Shown in pieces: positions 9,056 to 18,007 of a stretch of 64,000 bases of DNA. The notes under the pieces were generated by a model. It was not told the origin of the DNA and did no database searches. It saw only the letters and a program-made list of their open reading frames with translations. This stretch comes from Flavobacterium sp. HBTb2-11-1 (GTDB lineage Bacteria; Bacteroidota; Bacteroidia; Flavobacteriales; Flavobacteriaceae). Every line of letters starts with the position of its first letter. Positions within the stretch are counted from its first letter, which is position 1. The stretch is taken from assembly GCF_009826975.1 (NCBI RefSeq), contig NZ_WUMO01000008.1, forward strand, positions 62,001 through 126,000. The letters run 5' to 3'. The translations under genes and the position numbers were made by a program.

Positions 9056-9787
9056 ATGAATTCTATAAATCTCATTAAAGACAATATTGATAATTTGACC
9101 ACTCTTTGGAAAACTGCTGCGGCGTCTCTCCTTTCTTATCATCAAAACGATTTTTTAGAATTTTCTCAAATCAAAAACTCTGGCTGGCCAAATAGATTAT
9201 GGTTCCGAGAAGATATTACTGAAGATGATCTTTTGCAGATACAGGAAACTATTGAAAAGAACCCGGGATTAGTTGTTCCCTATTGGGATATTTTTGGAAG
9301 CAATTCGAATGAATTTTTTGAAAAAAATGGTTTTTCAATTCGTAATCAACTTGCGGCTATGGCTCTGAAACTAGATCAAAAGTTTACGCTTCAAAATAAT
9401 CTTGCTTTCAAAAGAGTTTTAAATGAAGAAGATGCCAAAACTTGGTCTGACATTTATCCACTGTCTTTCAATTATGTAATCAGCAAAGAAACTTTGGTTG
9501 CTAATTACGAAAATGCAAAGTTTTATTTAGTTCATTTTGAAGAAAAACCAATAGGAACGCTTACTCTTTTTCAAACCGGCAAGATAATGGGAATTCACGG
9601 TGTCGGTGTTATCCCAGAAATGCGCAAAAGAGGCTATGCAGAAGAAATCATGAAATTTGCCATTAATGAAGCCATTGATGCCAATTGCGAATATGCGCAA
9701 CTACAAGCTTCTGCGTTAGGAAAAGGCATTTATACGAGATTAGGTTTTGAGGATTTGTTTACGATTACGAATTATCAACTGAGTTAA
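9056..9787 (+). CDS. GNAT-family N-acetyltransferase
   Basis: This 243-residue protein has a divergent N-terminal half and a C-terminal GNAT domain. The acetyl-CoA pyrophosphate loop is visible in IHGVGVIPEMRKRGYAEEIMKF (R-x-R-G-Y-A), followed by the usual helix and a strand ending in YTRLGFED. ATG 9056 is used; an in-frame TTG exists 30 bp upstream. The acceptor substrate is not predictable. It lies 72 bp after the Crp/Fnr gene in the same direction and may be co-transcribed with it. Confidence 0.82.
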   Translation: MNSINLIKDNIDNLTTLWKTAAASLLSYHQNDFLEFSQIKNSGWPNRLWFREDITEDDLLQIQETIEKNPGLVVPYWDIFGSNSNEFFEKNGFSIRNQLAAMALKLDQKFTLQNNLAFKRVLNEEDAKTWSDIYPLSFNYVISKETLVANYENAKFYLVHFEEKPIGTLTLFQTGKIMGIHGVGVIPEMRKRGYAEEIMKFAINEAIDANCEYAQLQASALGKGIYTRLGFEDLFTITNYQLS

Positions 9788-9828
9788 ATTCCAAATTTTA
9801 AAATCTAAATTCCAAACTTCCTCATTTT

Positions 9829-9932
9829 ATGTCATCCTGACGAAGGAAGGATCACACTAGAAATTCCGCAAAGTAATTCCTGCCAATCTTTGTCGAGTCA
9901 CTTGTGCGATCCTTCCTTCGTCAGGATGACAT
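9829..9932. repeat. Long inverted repeat, family F
   Basis: Arms of about 25 bp: ATGTCATCCTGACGAAGGAA (from 9829) and its complement ending at 9932 (TTCCTTCGTCAGGATGACAT), separated by about 50 bp. This is a known kind of intergenic palindrome in Flavobacterium. It is not followed by a clear U-tract. The rest of 9788-10120 holds only the promoter of the next gene. Confidence 0.7.
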
Positions 9933-10053
9933 AACAAACACGAGTAAATCTAAACATAGTAAAAAACTCTGGACCTTTGTCACTTAGCATCTTTGTACCT
10001 CTCAAAAATCAATCTTGTCCCAAATGCCCCCAAAATAGTCATAAATAGGTATT

Positions 10054-10081
10054 TTGTAAAAAGATAAGAATAGTACATTTG
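10054..10081 (+). promoter_or_regulatory. Promoter of the DoxX-like gene
   Basis: TTG 10054-10056, a 17-bp spacer and TACATTTG 10074-10081 match the Bacteroidota consensus, 40 bp before the start codon. Confidence 0.65.
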
Positions 10082-10120
10082 TAATACATTAACTAATAAT
10101 CTTTTAAAAACAAATACCCC

Positions 10121-10501
10121 ATGAAGACAACCAAAATCATTTTCTGGACTACTACTATTTTAATCTTTTTATTTGAAGGCGTTATGCCGGCATTGACTTC
10201 GCAAACCGAATTAGCCAAAGAAGGAATCAAACATCTTGGTTATCCGGAATATTTCGGAAATGCATTAGTTGTGTTTAAAATCCTTGGCGTTTTAGCCTTG
10301 ATTATTCCGCAAGTGCCTGGACGAATCAAAGAATGGGCTTATGCAGGATTTGCTTTTGATTTCATTTTTGCTTCCATAAGCCATTTTGCGGTTGACGGAA
10401 TCGGTTTTCAAGGATTCTTTCCTTTAATTGTTTTTGCAGTTTTAATTATTTCTTATGTAACATATCACAGAATACAGCGTTATAAAAATATAGCGCTCTA
10501 A
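10121..10501 (+). CDS. DoxX-like four-helix membrane protein
   Basis: This 126-residue integral membrane protein has four predicted helices (about 5-22, 45-65, 70-90 and 98-115) and the GYPEYFGNALVVFKILGVLALI segment typical of the DoxX-like family. Members are small inner-membrane proteins of poorly defined, often redox-related or stress-related role. It has its own promoter, and the next small gene starts 13 bp after its stop, so the two probably form an operon. Confidence 0.8.
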   Translation: MKTTKIIFWTTTILIFLFEGVMPALTSQTELAKEGIKHLGYPEYFGNALVVFKILGVLALIIPQVPGRIKEWAYAGFAFDFIFASISHFAVDGIGFQGFFPLIVFAVLIISYVTYHRIQRYKNIAL

Positions 10502-10514
10502 AAATCAAAACTTT

Positions 10515-10724
10515 ATGATTGAAGTTTTTAAAACAAATGTTCAAGAAGAATCTCAATGCAATATCATCATTGAGAAGCTTCTTGAGCACTATCCCAACGG
10601 CTCGATCAACTTCGATTTAGAAGATTGCGACAAAATCCTCCGCATTCATGCACCCGCCATTTCGAATACAAAAATTATCGATATTGTAAATTCGCATGGT
10701 TACTTCTGCGAAGTGCTCCCTTAA
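10515..10724 (+). CDS. Small hypothetical protein, HMA-like fold
   Basis: This 69-residue protein has a beta-alpha-beta pattern: MIEVFKTNV strand, helix around QCNIIIEKLLEHY, SINFDLEDCDKILRI strands, helix, FCEVLP strand. The pattern resembles ferredoxin-like heavy-metal-associated domains, but the metal-binding CxxC is absent. It is probably co-transcribed with the DoxX-like gene. I do not recognise a characterised family; function unknown. Confidence 0.65.
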   Translation: MIEVFKTNVQEESQCNIIIEKLLEHYPNGSINFDLEDCDKILRIHAPAISNTKIIDIVNSHGYFCEVLP

Positions 10725-10904
10725 AAATTAACACTCCTCAAATACTTGACTTATAGTATTTTAATATTTTTTATTGTATATTTGAAGGAGTATCATTTCC
10801 CCTAATTCTATAAATTTAATTTCGCCAGATCCTGTACTGAGGTTTTATTTAACCAATCGGTATACAGCAACTGTCGAATTTTTAATTTCTAAAATTAAAA
10901 AAAA

Positions 10905-11414
10905 ATGAAAAGCGCGATTCAAAATACCATATTGGAAACCTATAGTAATTTAGGTGACTTACTTTCTTCTTTTTCGAAAGAAGAAATCAATATTGTTCCG
11001 TTTGAAGGAAGCTGGACAGCTGGACAAACTGTACGGCATACTATTCTAGCCTGCTCAGGTCTTACCATGCTATTTGCTGGAAAAACCGAAAAAACCCACA
11101 GAGAACCTGACGAAAATGTAAAAGGACTCGACTTCATCTTTTTAGATTATACCACTAAATACCAATCACCCGAAAACATAAAACCTCCTGCTATTGATTA
11201 TGAAAAGGGCACTCTGCTGGCTTCTGTAAAAAAAATACAAAATGATTTGTTTGAAGCTGCAGAAATTTACGATTTAACGCTGACGTGCCTGGATGCTAAA
11301 GTACCTGGATTTGAACATTTCACGATTTACGAATGGCTTCATTTTGCCATTGTGCACACGCAGAGGCATACACAGCAGCTAAAATCGATTTACGAACATA
11401 TTAAAAAACAATAG
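10905..11414 (+). CDS. DinB-superfamily protein
   Basis: This 169-residue four-helix protein carries the DinB/DUF664-type elements: a helix starting ILETYSNLGDLLSSF, the WTAGQTVRHTILACSG segment with a candidate metal His, and the C-terminal WLHFAIVHTQRHTQQL with the His pair that usually completes the metal triad. Such proteins are often metal-dependent thiol-transferases (bacillithiol, mycothiol) or of unknown function. A -7 element TATATTTG lies at 10777-10784. The next membrane-protein gene follows after 27 bp. Confidence 0.8.
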   Translation: MKSAIQNTILETYSNLGDLLSSFSKEEINIVPFEGSWTAGQTVRHTILACSGLTMLFAGKTEKTHREPDENVKGLDFIFLDYTTKYQSPENIKPPAIDYEKGTLLASVKKIQNDLFEAAEIYDLTLTCLDAKVPGFEHFTIYEWLHFAIVHTQRHTQQLKSIYEHIKKQ

Positions 11415-11441
11415 ATCAGTATTTAACTCAAAACAATTTTT

Positions 11442-11909
11442 ATGAGATCAAAAGTTAGAACCATTGTTTCATCTGGTTTAGTTGCAGGGACATTAGATAT
11501 TACTGCCGCTATTTTGATTTATGCAGGGATACTCCATAAAACAACAGCCGAAAAAATTTTACAATCTATTGCAAGCGGAATTTTTAAAAAAGAGGCTTAT
11601 ACAGCAGGAACAGAAATGACTTTTGTGGGTTTGGGACTTCATTTCTTAATTGCTTTTATTTTTGCTTGGTTTTATTTTAAGATTTTCCCTTATATCCCAT
11701 TTTTTAAAATAAACACTTTACTCTCGGGAGTTTCTTATGGCTTCTTTATTTGGGTTGTAATGAATCTTGTGGTTCTCCCCATCGTATTTCCAGTTTTACC
11801 AGAAAAAAAACTAGATTTTCCGCTATTGCTTTCTATACTTATTGTGATTTTTTGTGTAGGGATTCCGATAGCATTTATAACTCGGAAATATTATGCAAAA
11901 TGGTACTAA
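11442..11909 (+). CDS. Hypothetical four-helix membrane protein
   Basis: This 155-residue protein has four strong hydrophobic segments (about 8-28, 60-80, 92-115 and 125-147) with short loops. The segment VSSGLVAGTLDITAAILIYA is reminiscent of small YagU/DUF1440-like inner-membrane proteins, but I cannot assign it firmly. It follows the DinB-like gene by 27 bp and is likely in the same transcript. Confidence 0.7.
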   Translation: MRSKVRTIVSSGLVAGTLDITAAILIYAGILHKTTAEKILQSIASGIFKKEAYTAGTEMTFVGLGLHFLIAFIFAWFYFKIFPYIPFFKINTLLSGVSYGFFIWVVMNLVVLPIVFPVLPEKKLDFPLLLSILIVIFCVGIPIAFITRKYYAKWY

Positions 11910-11913
11910 GATT

Positions 11914-12064
11914 AAGGTTCAAAGGCTCATAGCTGCAAAGGTTTAAAGGCTTTGGCGCGAGACATAACTGTTAAAATATTGTTCGAAATAAAAAAGGGAC
12001 AAAGGCACAAAGTTACAAAGATTAAAACCCTTGAACCTTTGCGACTATGAACCTTTGAACCTTA
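11914..12064. repeat. Intergenic inverted repeat, family D
   Basis: Left arm AAGGTTCAAAGGCTCATAGC (about 11914) and right arm ending CTATGAACCTTTGAACCTTA (about 12046-12064) are complementary, with further paired blocks of the ACAAAGGCACAAAG type inside. Related single arms occur near 9970 and 50485. It lies between convergent genes. Confidence 0.6.
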
Positions 12065-12068
12065 GAAA

Positions 12069-12230
12069 TTAAACGTTTTTTCTTCCTGTAATTAATGATA
12101 TGATAAATAGCACTAAAAAGATGAAGAATAAAACTTTTGCAATACCTGCGGCTCCAGCGGCAATTCCGCCAAACCCAAAAATTCCGGCTATAATAGCCAA
12201 AATGATAAATATAACTGTCCAACGTAACAT
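12069..12230 (-). CDS. DUF1328 family small membrane protein (YtjA-like)
   Basis: This 53-residue protein starts [16 protein letters not shown] and contains [15 protein letters not shown], the hallmark of DUF1328/UPF0391 proteins, then a second helix [16 protein letters not shown] and a basic end. Length and motifs match the family almost exactly. These two-helix inner-membrane proteins are common and often stress-induced, with unknown function. The downstream side is repeat D. A longer minus-strand frame through the same DNA is in the wrong phase. Confidence 0.85.
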   Translation of the reverse strand: MLRWTVIFIILAIIAGIFGFGGIAAGAAGIAKVLFFIFLVLFIISLITGRKNV

Positions 12231-12500
12231 AATATTTGATTTTTAAGTTCTTAATATGACTATTTTAAAAGCCTTTTTTGTTTATCTCAAAGTTCTTTTA
12301 TTCCTACAAATCTTGTTAACTCAATACGCTTTATTATTATCTCAATAAAAACTGAAGCAATACTAGAACCTACGCGACTTTCACTATTATTTCCACGCCT
12401 TACAGAATTACCATGTTTACGCTTTTGAGTTAATTTTTTGATCGATTGGATTAATTGCCGCTTCTATCTCAAAGTAATTTTAGATAAAATTTATAAGGTA

Positions 12501-13559
12501 ATGGAAGAAGCTAGGAAGCATGGCGTCATTTTAGAAAAAACAGATCGGACTTTTGAAGAATTAGGCGTTTTAAATCCTGCTATTTATCAAGACGGAAATA
12601 CTGTACACATGTTTTACAGAGCTGCCAAAAAAGGAAATTTTTCAACCATTGGATATTGCCGTTTTGAAGGTCCGACCACATTGGTTGAAAGGAGCACTCA
12701 GCCGGTTTTTGTGCCCGATTACATTTATGAGATTCATGGTGTAGAAGATCCGAGAATCACTAAAATAGACGACAGGTTTTACATGACTTACGTTACTTAT
12801 GATGGAATCAACGCTTGTGGCGCTTTGGCAGTTTCAAAAGATTTAAAAATTTTTAAGAAGAAGGGAATTATAACGCCAAAATTTATTCTTAACGAATTTA
12901 CAAATCTTATTAGAAAGCATTTACAGAATCCGAGCATTGCAAAGATTTTAGCTTTTAATACAGAAAGAAATTATCCGCTTACGGAAACTATTAAAGAGAA
13001 TCTGTTTGTATGGGATAAAAATGTGGTTCTTTTTCCGAAGAAATTCAATGGGAAATTTGTTGCCTTGCATCGCCTATTTCCATCCATTCAGATTTTTTCG
13101 TTTGAAAAGAAATCAGAACTGACGGAAGATTTTTGGAAAAACTATTTAAAAAATCTTCCCGATCATATTATAATGGAACCAAAATATGATTACGAAACAA
13201 GTCATATTGGTCCTGGAGCCCCGCCGATAGAAACAGCAGACGGCTGGCTTTTAATTTATCATGCTGCTGAAAGAAGAGAGAAAGGTTTGGTTTATCACGC
13301 CGCAGCCGTTTTACTGGATTTAGAAGATCCATCAAAAGTTATTGCAAGACTGCCCAAACCCATTATCACTCCTTCAGAATATTACGAAAGACATGGTTAT
13401 GTCAATTATGTGGTTTTCCCGACAGGAACTGCCATTTTTGATGACCAACTATATATTTATTATGGCGCCGCCGATGATAAGATTGCGGTGGCATCTCTGA
13501 ACCTTAACGAGTTATTAACCGAATTAAAAATGAACTCTCATGAAAACAATATCAAATAA
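12501..13559 (+). CDS. GH130-family glycoside phosphorylase/hydrolase
   Basis: This 352-residue five-bladed beta-propeller matches GH130 (mannoside phosphorylase family): LNPAIYQDGNTVHMFYRA, the HGVEDPRITKIDD block with the catalytic Asp, GPGAPPIETADGWLLIYHAA and the YYGAADDKIAVASL end. ATG 12501 is chosen over the TTG at 12438 because the conserved fold begins just after it. It overlaps the following glycosyltransferase by 20 bp, so the two are translationally coupled and probably act on the same beta-mannoside or similar glycan. Phosphorolysis versus hydrolysis cannot be settled by eye. The 270 bp upstream hold no gene. Confidence 0.88.
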   Translation: MEEARKHGVILEKTDRTFEELGVLNPAIYQDGNTVHMFYRAAKKGNFSTIGYCRFEGPTTLVERSTQPVFVPDYIYEIHGVEDPRITKIDDRFYMTYVTYDGINACGALAVSKDLKIFKKKGIITPKFILNEFTNLIRKHLQNPSIAKILAFNTERNYPLTETIKENLFVWDKNVVLFPKKFNGKFVALHRLFPSIQIFSFEKKSELTEDFWKNYLKNLPDHIIMEPKYDYETSHIGPGAPPIETADGWLLIYHAAERREKGLVYHAAAVLLDLEDPSKVIARLPKPIITPSEYYERHGYVNYVVFPTGTAIFDDQLYIYYGAADDKIAVASLNLNELLTELKMNSHENNIK

Positions 13560-15810
13560 ATCAAAAATCGTTTTTTTATCTACTTTTCCGCCTACGCAAT
13601 GCGGCATAGCAACCTATACTCAAGATACCATCAAAGGAATCACAGATGTTTACGGTAAATCTATCAAATGCGAAATATGTGAACTTGTTGATAAACCTAA
13701 AGACCAACCAACACAAGCATTTACCTTAAACACCAAAAATCGAGAAGAATATGCCAAAGTCGCTGAGGAAATTAATCAGGATGAAACTGTGAAATTAGTG
13801 CATATTCAGCATGAGTTTGGTTTGTTTTCAGGAAATTACGGAGACCATCTTTTAGATTTTTTAAATGTTATTAAAGCACCTGTTACCTATACTTTCCATA
13901 GTGTGATTCCGAATCCGAACGACGAATTGAGAACATTCGTAAGACTGCTTTTGAGCTATAGCAATTCGGTTTTTGTAATGACTAATAAATCTAAAGAAAT
14001 ACTAATCAACGACTACGACATCAATGAAGAAATAATTACTTGCGTACCTCATGGAACCCATATCGTTATATACGAAACTCCAGAACAGGCAAAAGAAAAG
14101 TTAGGAATTCAAGATAGGCTGGTTTTAGCTACTTTCGGACTTTTGGGCGAAGGTAAAAATATAGAGACAGGTTTACAGGCTTTGCCAAAAATTATAGAAA
14201 AAGCGCCAAATGCTTTGTATCTAATTATTGGCAAAACACACCCTAACTTAATTAAAGACGGAATTGACACGTATCGTGATAAATTGGAAGGTTTAGTTAA
14301 CGAATTAAATCTTCAGAACAATGTTCGTTTTATCAATCAATATTTAGATACCGATCAGCTTTTAGAATATTTGAAAGCGACAGATATTTACATGTTTACC
14401 TCAAAAGACCCGAATCAGGCAGTGAGCGGCACCTTTGCTTACGCGATGAGCTGTGCGTGCCCGATTGTGGCCTCTAAAATTCCGCATACTAAAGAAGTTT
14501 TAACTGAAGATTCCGGAATTTTATGTGATATTGGAGATGCCGATCAATTTGCGTCAGCAGCAATTAAATTGATTGAGGATGAAAATTTAAGACACGAAAT
14601 GGGAATCAATTCATTTACCAAAATGAGAGCTTCATCGTGGGAAAATGTTGCCATCACGCAAATGAATACTTATAAAAACCTGATCAAAAATCCTTCAGAA
14701 ATCAAATACAGTTACCCTCCTATTCAGTTGAAACATATCAAAAAACTGACTACAGAATTAGGAATTATTCAGTTCAGTAAAATTTCTATACCGGATTTAG
14801 ATTCTGGATATACTTTAGATGACAATGCAAGAGCTTTAATAGCGTTTTGCATGCATTATAAACTGACTCAAGACAAAGATGATCTCGCTTATATCTTAAT
14901 TTATTTAGATTTCATTCAGCGCTGTCAGAAACCAAAAGGAGATTTTATCAATTATGTCGATAAGGAAAACCGCGAACATATTGAGCAAAATGCCGAAGTA
15001 AATCTTGAAGATTCAAATGCAAGAGCCATTTGGGCTCTAGGAACTGTTGTTTCTATGTCGGATATTCTCCCAGAAGCCATAACCAAAAAGGCAACCAAAT
15101 GTTTATTGAATACCTTAAAATGGGCTGAAAATATCCAGTCGCCTCGTTCAATTGGTTTTGCTACCAAAGGACTGTATTTATACCATTCAACCATTCCGAA
15201 TTTGTATGTTGCCGCCATCATCAATAAGCTAAATGCAAAATTGCTGGCGAATTACGAAGACACTGCCACAGAAGATTGGCAATGGTTTGAAAATTATCTG
15301 ACGTATGGAAACAGCATTTTGCCAGAATCAATGCTTTACGCTTATTTAATTACCAATAAACCAGTTTACAAAAAAGTAGCATTGGACTCTTTAGATTTCT
15401 TGATTTCAAAAACCTTTATAAAAGGAACTTTCAAAGCTATTTCAAACCAAAGCTGGCATCACAAAGGTTCGGAACCGCATCAGTACGGCGAACAGCCAAT
15501 TGATGTCACCTACACGATTCAGACTTTAAATGCATTTTATAACGCCTTTAAAACTCCAGAATACAAAAAGAAAATGAGAGTCGCATTTAACTGGTTTTTA
15601 GGAAAAAACCATTTGAACCAGATTATGTATAATCCCGTAAGCGGTGGTGGTTACGACGGGCTTGAGAAACATAATGTCAACCTAAATCAAGGTGCAGAAT
15701 CTACAGTGTGCTATTTAACCGCAAGATTATTAATGGAAAAACTGGCCATGTCACAATCACGTGTCATCCCTTTAATGAAATCAAGAAGCGGCATTGCTAT
15801 AAATTTATAA
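13540..15810 (+). CDS. GT4-type glycosyltransferase with C-terminal alpha/alpha-barrel domain
   Basis: The 756 residues divide in two. About 1-390 is a GT-B glycosyltransferase of family 4: STFPPTQCGIATYT near the start, VHIQHEFGLFSG, FGLLGEGKNIETGLQALPKI and the sugar-nucleotide region FAYAMSCACPIVASKIPHTKE. About 395-756 is helical with repeated W/H-rich motifs (SGYTLDDNARALIAF, EDSNARAIWALGTV, QPIDVTYTIQTLNAFYNAF), resembling a six-hairpin glycosidase-type barrel. It overlaps the GH130 gene by 20 bp. A role in making or trimming a mannan-like or storage glycan is inference. Confidence 0.85.
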   Translation: MKTISNKSKIVFLSTFPPTQCGIATYTQDTIKGITDVYGKSIKCEICELVDKPKDQPTQAFTLNTKNREEYAKVAEEINQDETVKLVHIQHEFGLFSGNYGDHLLDFLNVIKAPVTYTFHSVIPNPNDELRTFVRLLLSYSNSVFVMTNKSKEILINDYDINEEIITCVPHGTHIVIYETPEQAKEKLGIQDRLVLATFGLLGEGKNIETGLQALPKIIEKAPNALYLIIGKTHPNLIKDGIDTYRDKLEGLVNELNLQNNVRFINQYLDTDQLLEYLKATDIYMFTSKDPNQAVSGTFAYAMSCACPIVASKIPHTKEVLTEDSGILCDIGDADQFASAAIKLIEDENLRHEMGINSFTKMRASSWENVAITQMNTYKNLIKNPSEIKYSYPPIQLKHIKKLTTELGIIQFSKISIPDLDSGYTLDDNARALIAFCMHYKLTQDKDDLAYILIYLDFIQRCQKPKGDFINYVDKENREHIEQNAEVNLEDSNARAIWALGTVVSMSDILPEAITKKATKCLLNTLKWAENIQSPRSIGFATKGLYLYHSTIPNLYVAAIINKLNAKLLANYEDTATEDWQWFENYLTYGNSILPESMLYAYLITNKPVYKKVALDSLDFLISKTFIKGTFKAISNQSWHHKGSEPHQYGEQPIDVTYTIQTLNAFYNAFKTPEYKKKMRVAFNWFLGKNHLNQIMYNPVSGGGYDGLEKHNVNLNQGAESTVCYLTARLLMEKLAMSQSRVIPLMKSRSGIAINL

Positions 15811-15853
15811 CAAAAGAAATTGAAGCTAACCAAATACTTCATTTAAACCCTGA

Positions 15854-15887
15854 AAATCCCTTTCTTAATGAAAGGGATTTTTTGTTT
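15854..15887 (+). terminator. Intrinsic terminator after the glycosyltransferase
   Basis: AAATCCCTTTC, 5-nt loop, GAAAGGGATTT and a T-run (TTTTTGTTT). It is nearly identical to the terminator at 17789. Confidence 0.85.
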
Positions 15888-15907
15888 ATAAAATATACTG
15901 AAATAAA

Positions 15908-15938
15908 TTTGCCTATCTACTAATAGGTAGTATCTTTG
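15908..15938 (+). promoter_or_regulatory. Promoter and putative operator of the TetR-fabF cassette
   Basis: TTTG 15908-15911, a 19-bp spacer and TATCTTTG 15931-15938. An imperfect palindrome CTATCTACTAATAGGTAG fills the spacer at 15913-15930, a likely operator for the TetR encoded just downstream. Confidence 0.65.
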
Positions 15939-15955
15939 TCGTAAAAATTATCGCT

Positions 15956-16513
15956 ATGACTACAAAAGAAAATATTATAGATAAAGCAGATCAATTTATT
16001 CGAGATAAAGGCTACAATGCGTTTAGCTTTAAAGATATATCTAATGATATAGGCATAAAAACGGCTTCTATTCATTATCATTTCCCAACAAAATCAGATC
16101 TTGGCGTAGCGACCATTAAGGAACATATTGCAAGATGTGAAGCTTTAAAGAAAAAAGTTGCCAATGAGTCTCCATTAGTAAAACTTCAAGCTTTCTTAGA
16201 GGTTCAGACACAAATTAAAAAGGAAAACAAGGTCTGTATAGTAGGATCATTAGCTACAGACTTAAATACACTGGACAATTCCATAAAAACAGAACTTCAG
16301 AAATTTGCCCAAATTGTAATCAATTGGCTAACTGAAATTTTAATCGAAGGAAAAGAACTTAACCAATTTGCCTATGAGATGTTACCAAGAACAAAAGCCA
16401 TAATGATAATTACCAATATGGTCGCGATCGTCCAGCTATCAAGACTAACAAGCGACGATGATTTTGAATTGGTAAAAGAAACAATATTAACAGAATTAAG
16501 ACCTAAGAAATAA
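15956..16513 (+). CDS. TetR-family transcriptional regulator of the fabF-like gene
   Basis: This 185-residue TetR protein has an N-terminal helix-turn-helix (KADQFIRDKGYNAFSFKDIS and IKTASIHYHFPTKSDLGVAT, residues 8-50) and a C-terminal domain starting VKLQAFLEVQTQI that resembles TetR_C_6/YfiR-type regulators. Its stop codon overlaps the ATG of the ketoacyl synthase by one base, so the pair is coupled. The palindrome inside its promoter suggests autorepression; an acyl compound as inducer is inference from the partner gene. Confidence 0.88.
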   Translation: MTTKENIIDKADQFIRDKGYNAFSFKDISNDIGIKTASIHYHFPTKSDLGVATIKEHIARCEALKKKVANESPLVKLQAFLEVQTQIKKENKVCIVGSLATDLNTLDNSIKTELQKFAQIVINWLTEILIEGKELNQFAYEMLPRTKAIMIITNMVAIVQLSRLTSDDDFELVKETILTELRPKK

Positions 16514-17757
16514 TGAAAAGAGTCGTCATAACAGGATTAGGGGCAGTAACTCCGATTGGAAATAGTGTTCAGGAATATTGGAATTCATTAATAAATGGAG
16601 TAAGCGGTGCCGCTCCAATTACAAGATTTGATACAACACATTTCAAAACTAAATTTGCATGTGAAGTTAAAAACTTTGATGCACAGCATATTTTCGAAAA
16701 AAATGAGATTAGGAAATACGATCTTTTTACACAGTATGCTCTGCATGCTACAGACGAAGCCATAAAAAATGCCAATATCAATTTTGAAAACTTAAATAAA
16801 AACAGAATTGGTGTAATATGGGGCTGCGGTGACGGAGGTATATCAACTTTTGAAGAACAATTTGGAGAATATAAACTAGGAAATGGATCTCCGCGATTTA
16901 GTCCTTTTTTTATTCCAAAAAGAATTGTTAATATAGCTTCGGGAGTTATTTCTATTAAATATGGTCTTCGAGGAGTAAATTACACTACAGCTGCGGCTTG
17001 TTCTGCGAGTAATACTGCCATCATAGATGCATTTAATTACATTCGCTGGGGCAAAGCCGATATGATTATTAGCGGCGGTTCTGAGGCTTCGGTTTCAGAA
17101 TCTTCAATTGGAGGTTTCAATGCTTCAAAAGCATTGTCTACATTAAATGAAGATTACACCAAAGCTTCACGCCCTTTTGATATCACAAGAGATGGATTTG
17201 TTTTGGGCGAAGGGGCCGGAGTTGTTATCTTAGAAAGCTATGAACATGCTATAAAACGAAATGCAGTAATCCTAGCCGAAATTGTTGGTGGCGGATTAGC
17301 TGCCGATGCCTACCATTTAACAGGAACTCATCCTGAAGGTGAAGGTGCCGTTTTAGGAATGGAACTTGCTTTAGAGGAAGCTGGAATTACACCAAATCAA
17401 ATTGATTACATTAACGCCCATGCAACTTCTACTCCAACTGGCGATTTAAGTGAACTTAAAGCTGTTGAAAAAGTATTTGGAATAAATCCAAACGCGAATA
17501 TAAGTGCCACAAAATCAATGACTGGGCATTTACTTGGCGGTGCAGGAGCAATTGAAGCAATTGCCTGCATAAAATCTGTTCAAGAAAATATTGTACCACC
17601 AACTATAAACACTCAAAACGTAGAAGGAGATTTTGCAGACAAATTTAATCTAACTCTTGGAAAAGCACAATCGAGAGAAGTGAATTATGCAATGAGTAAT
17701 ACTTTTGGATTTGGTGGTCATGTAGCCAGTTCTATATTTAAAAAATTTACAGAATAA
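16513..17757 (+). CDS. fabF: 3-oxoacyl-ACP synthase II (FabF-type)
   Basis: This 414-residue condensing enzyme has the Cys-His-His triad: TTAAACSASNTAI (Cys), NAHATSTPTGD (His) and SMTGHLLGGAGA (His), with the C-terminal FGFGGHVAS loop. It elongates acyl-ACP with malonyl-ACP. The pairing with its own TetR regulator and the absence of other fatty-acid genes nearby suggest an accessory, inducible synthase rather than the housekeeping one; the symbol denotes family, not ortholog. The flanking twin terminators suggest a self-contained cassette. Confidence 0.88.
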   Translation: MKRVVITGLGAVTPIGNSVQEYWNSLINGVSGAAPITRFDTTHFKTKFACEVKNFDAQHIFEKNEIRKYDLFTQYALHATDEAIKNANINFENLNKNRIGVIWGCGDGGISTFEEQFGEYKLGNGSPRFSPFFIPKRIVNIASGVISIKYGLRGVNYTTAAACSASNTAIIDAFNYIRWGKADMIISGGSEASVSESSIGGFNASKALSTLNEDYTKASRPFDITRDGFVLGEGAGVVILESYEHAIKRNAVILAEIVGGGLAADAYHLTGTHPEGEGAVLGMELALEEAGITPNQIDYINAHATSTPTGDLSELKAVEKVFGINPNANISATKSMTGHLLGGAGAIEAIACIKSVQENIVPPTINTQNVEGDFADKFNLTLGKAQSREVNYAMSNTFGFGGHVASSIFKKFTE

Positions 17758-17788
17758 TATTTAGCTAAAAAAGTATAAATCAATTTAG

Positions 17789-17820
17789 ATCCCTTTCGTA
17801 ATGAAAGGGATTTTTTTGTT
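17789..17820 (+). terminator. Intrinsic terminator after the fabF-like gene
   Basis: ATCCCTTTC, GTAAT loop, GAAAGGGAT and a run of T. It shares stem and almost the whole loop with the terminator at 15854. Confidence 0.85.
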
Positions 17821-18007
17821 TGGTCTCAAAACGTCGATTTATTTGAATTATTGCGTGTTTATGAAAATTATATAAGGCTTCAAAAAAGTTGTGTAATATA
17901 TTTTAACAAGTATAGGGCTAACTTTCGTATAGAATTTAATGAGTTGAAAAAAACTGTTAAATAATTGATTTTCAAATTACATAATTCACACTAAAAACAA
18001 AACTATT

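Noticed and set aside
12022-12222. A 66-codon minus-strand frame
   Set aside because: It is in a different phase from the clear DUF1328 gene (12069-12230) occupying the same DNA.
15708-15923. A 71-codon frame over the glycosyltransferase end
   Set aside because: It overlaps the glycosyltransferase C-terminus and then crosses a terminator and the next promoter.
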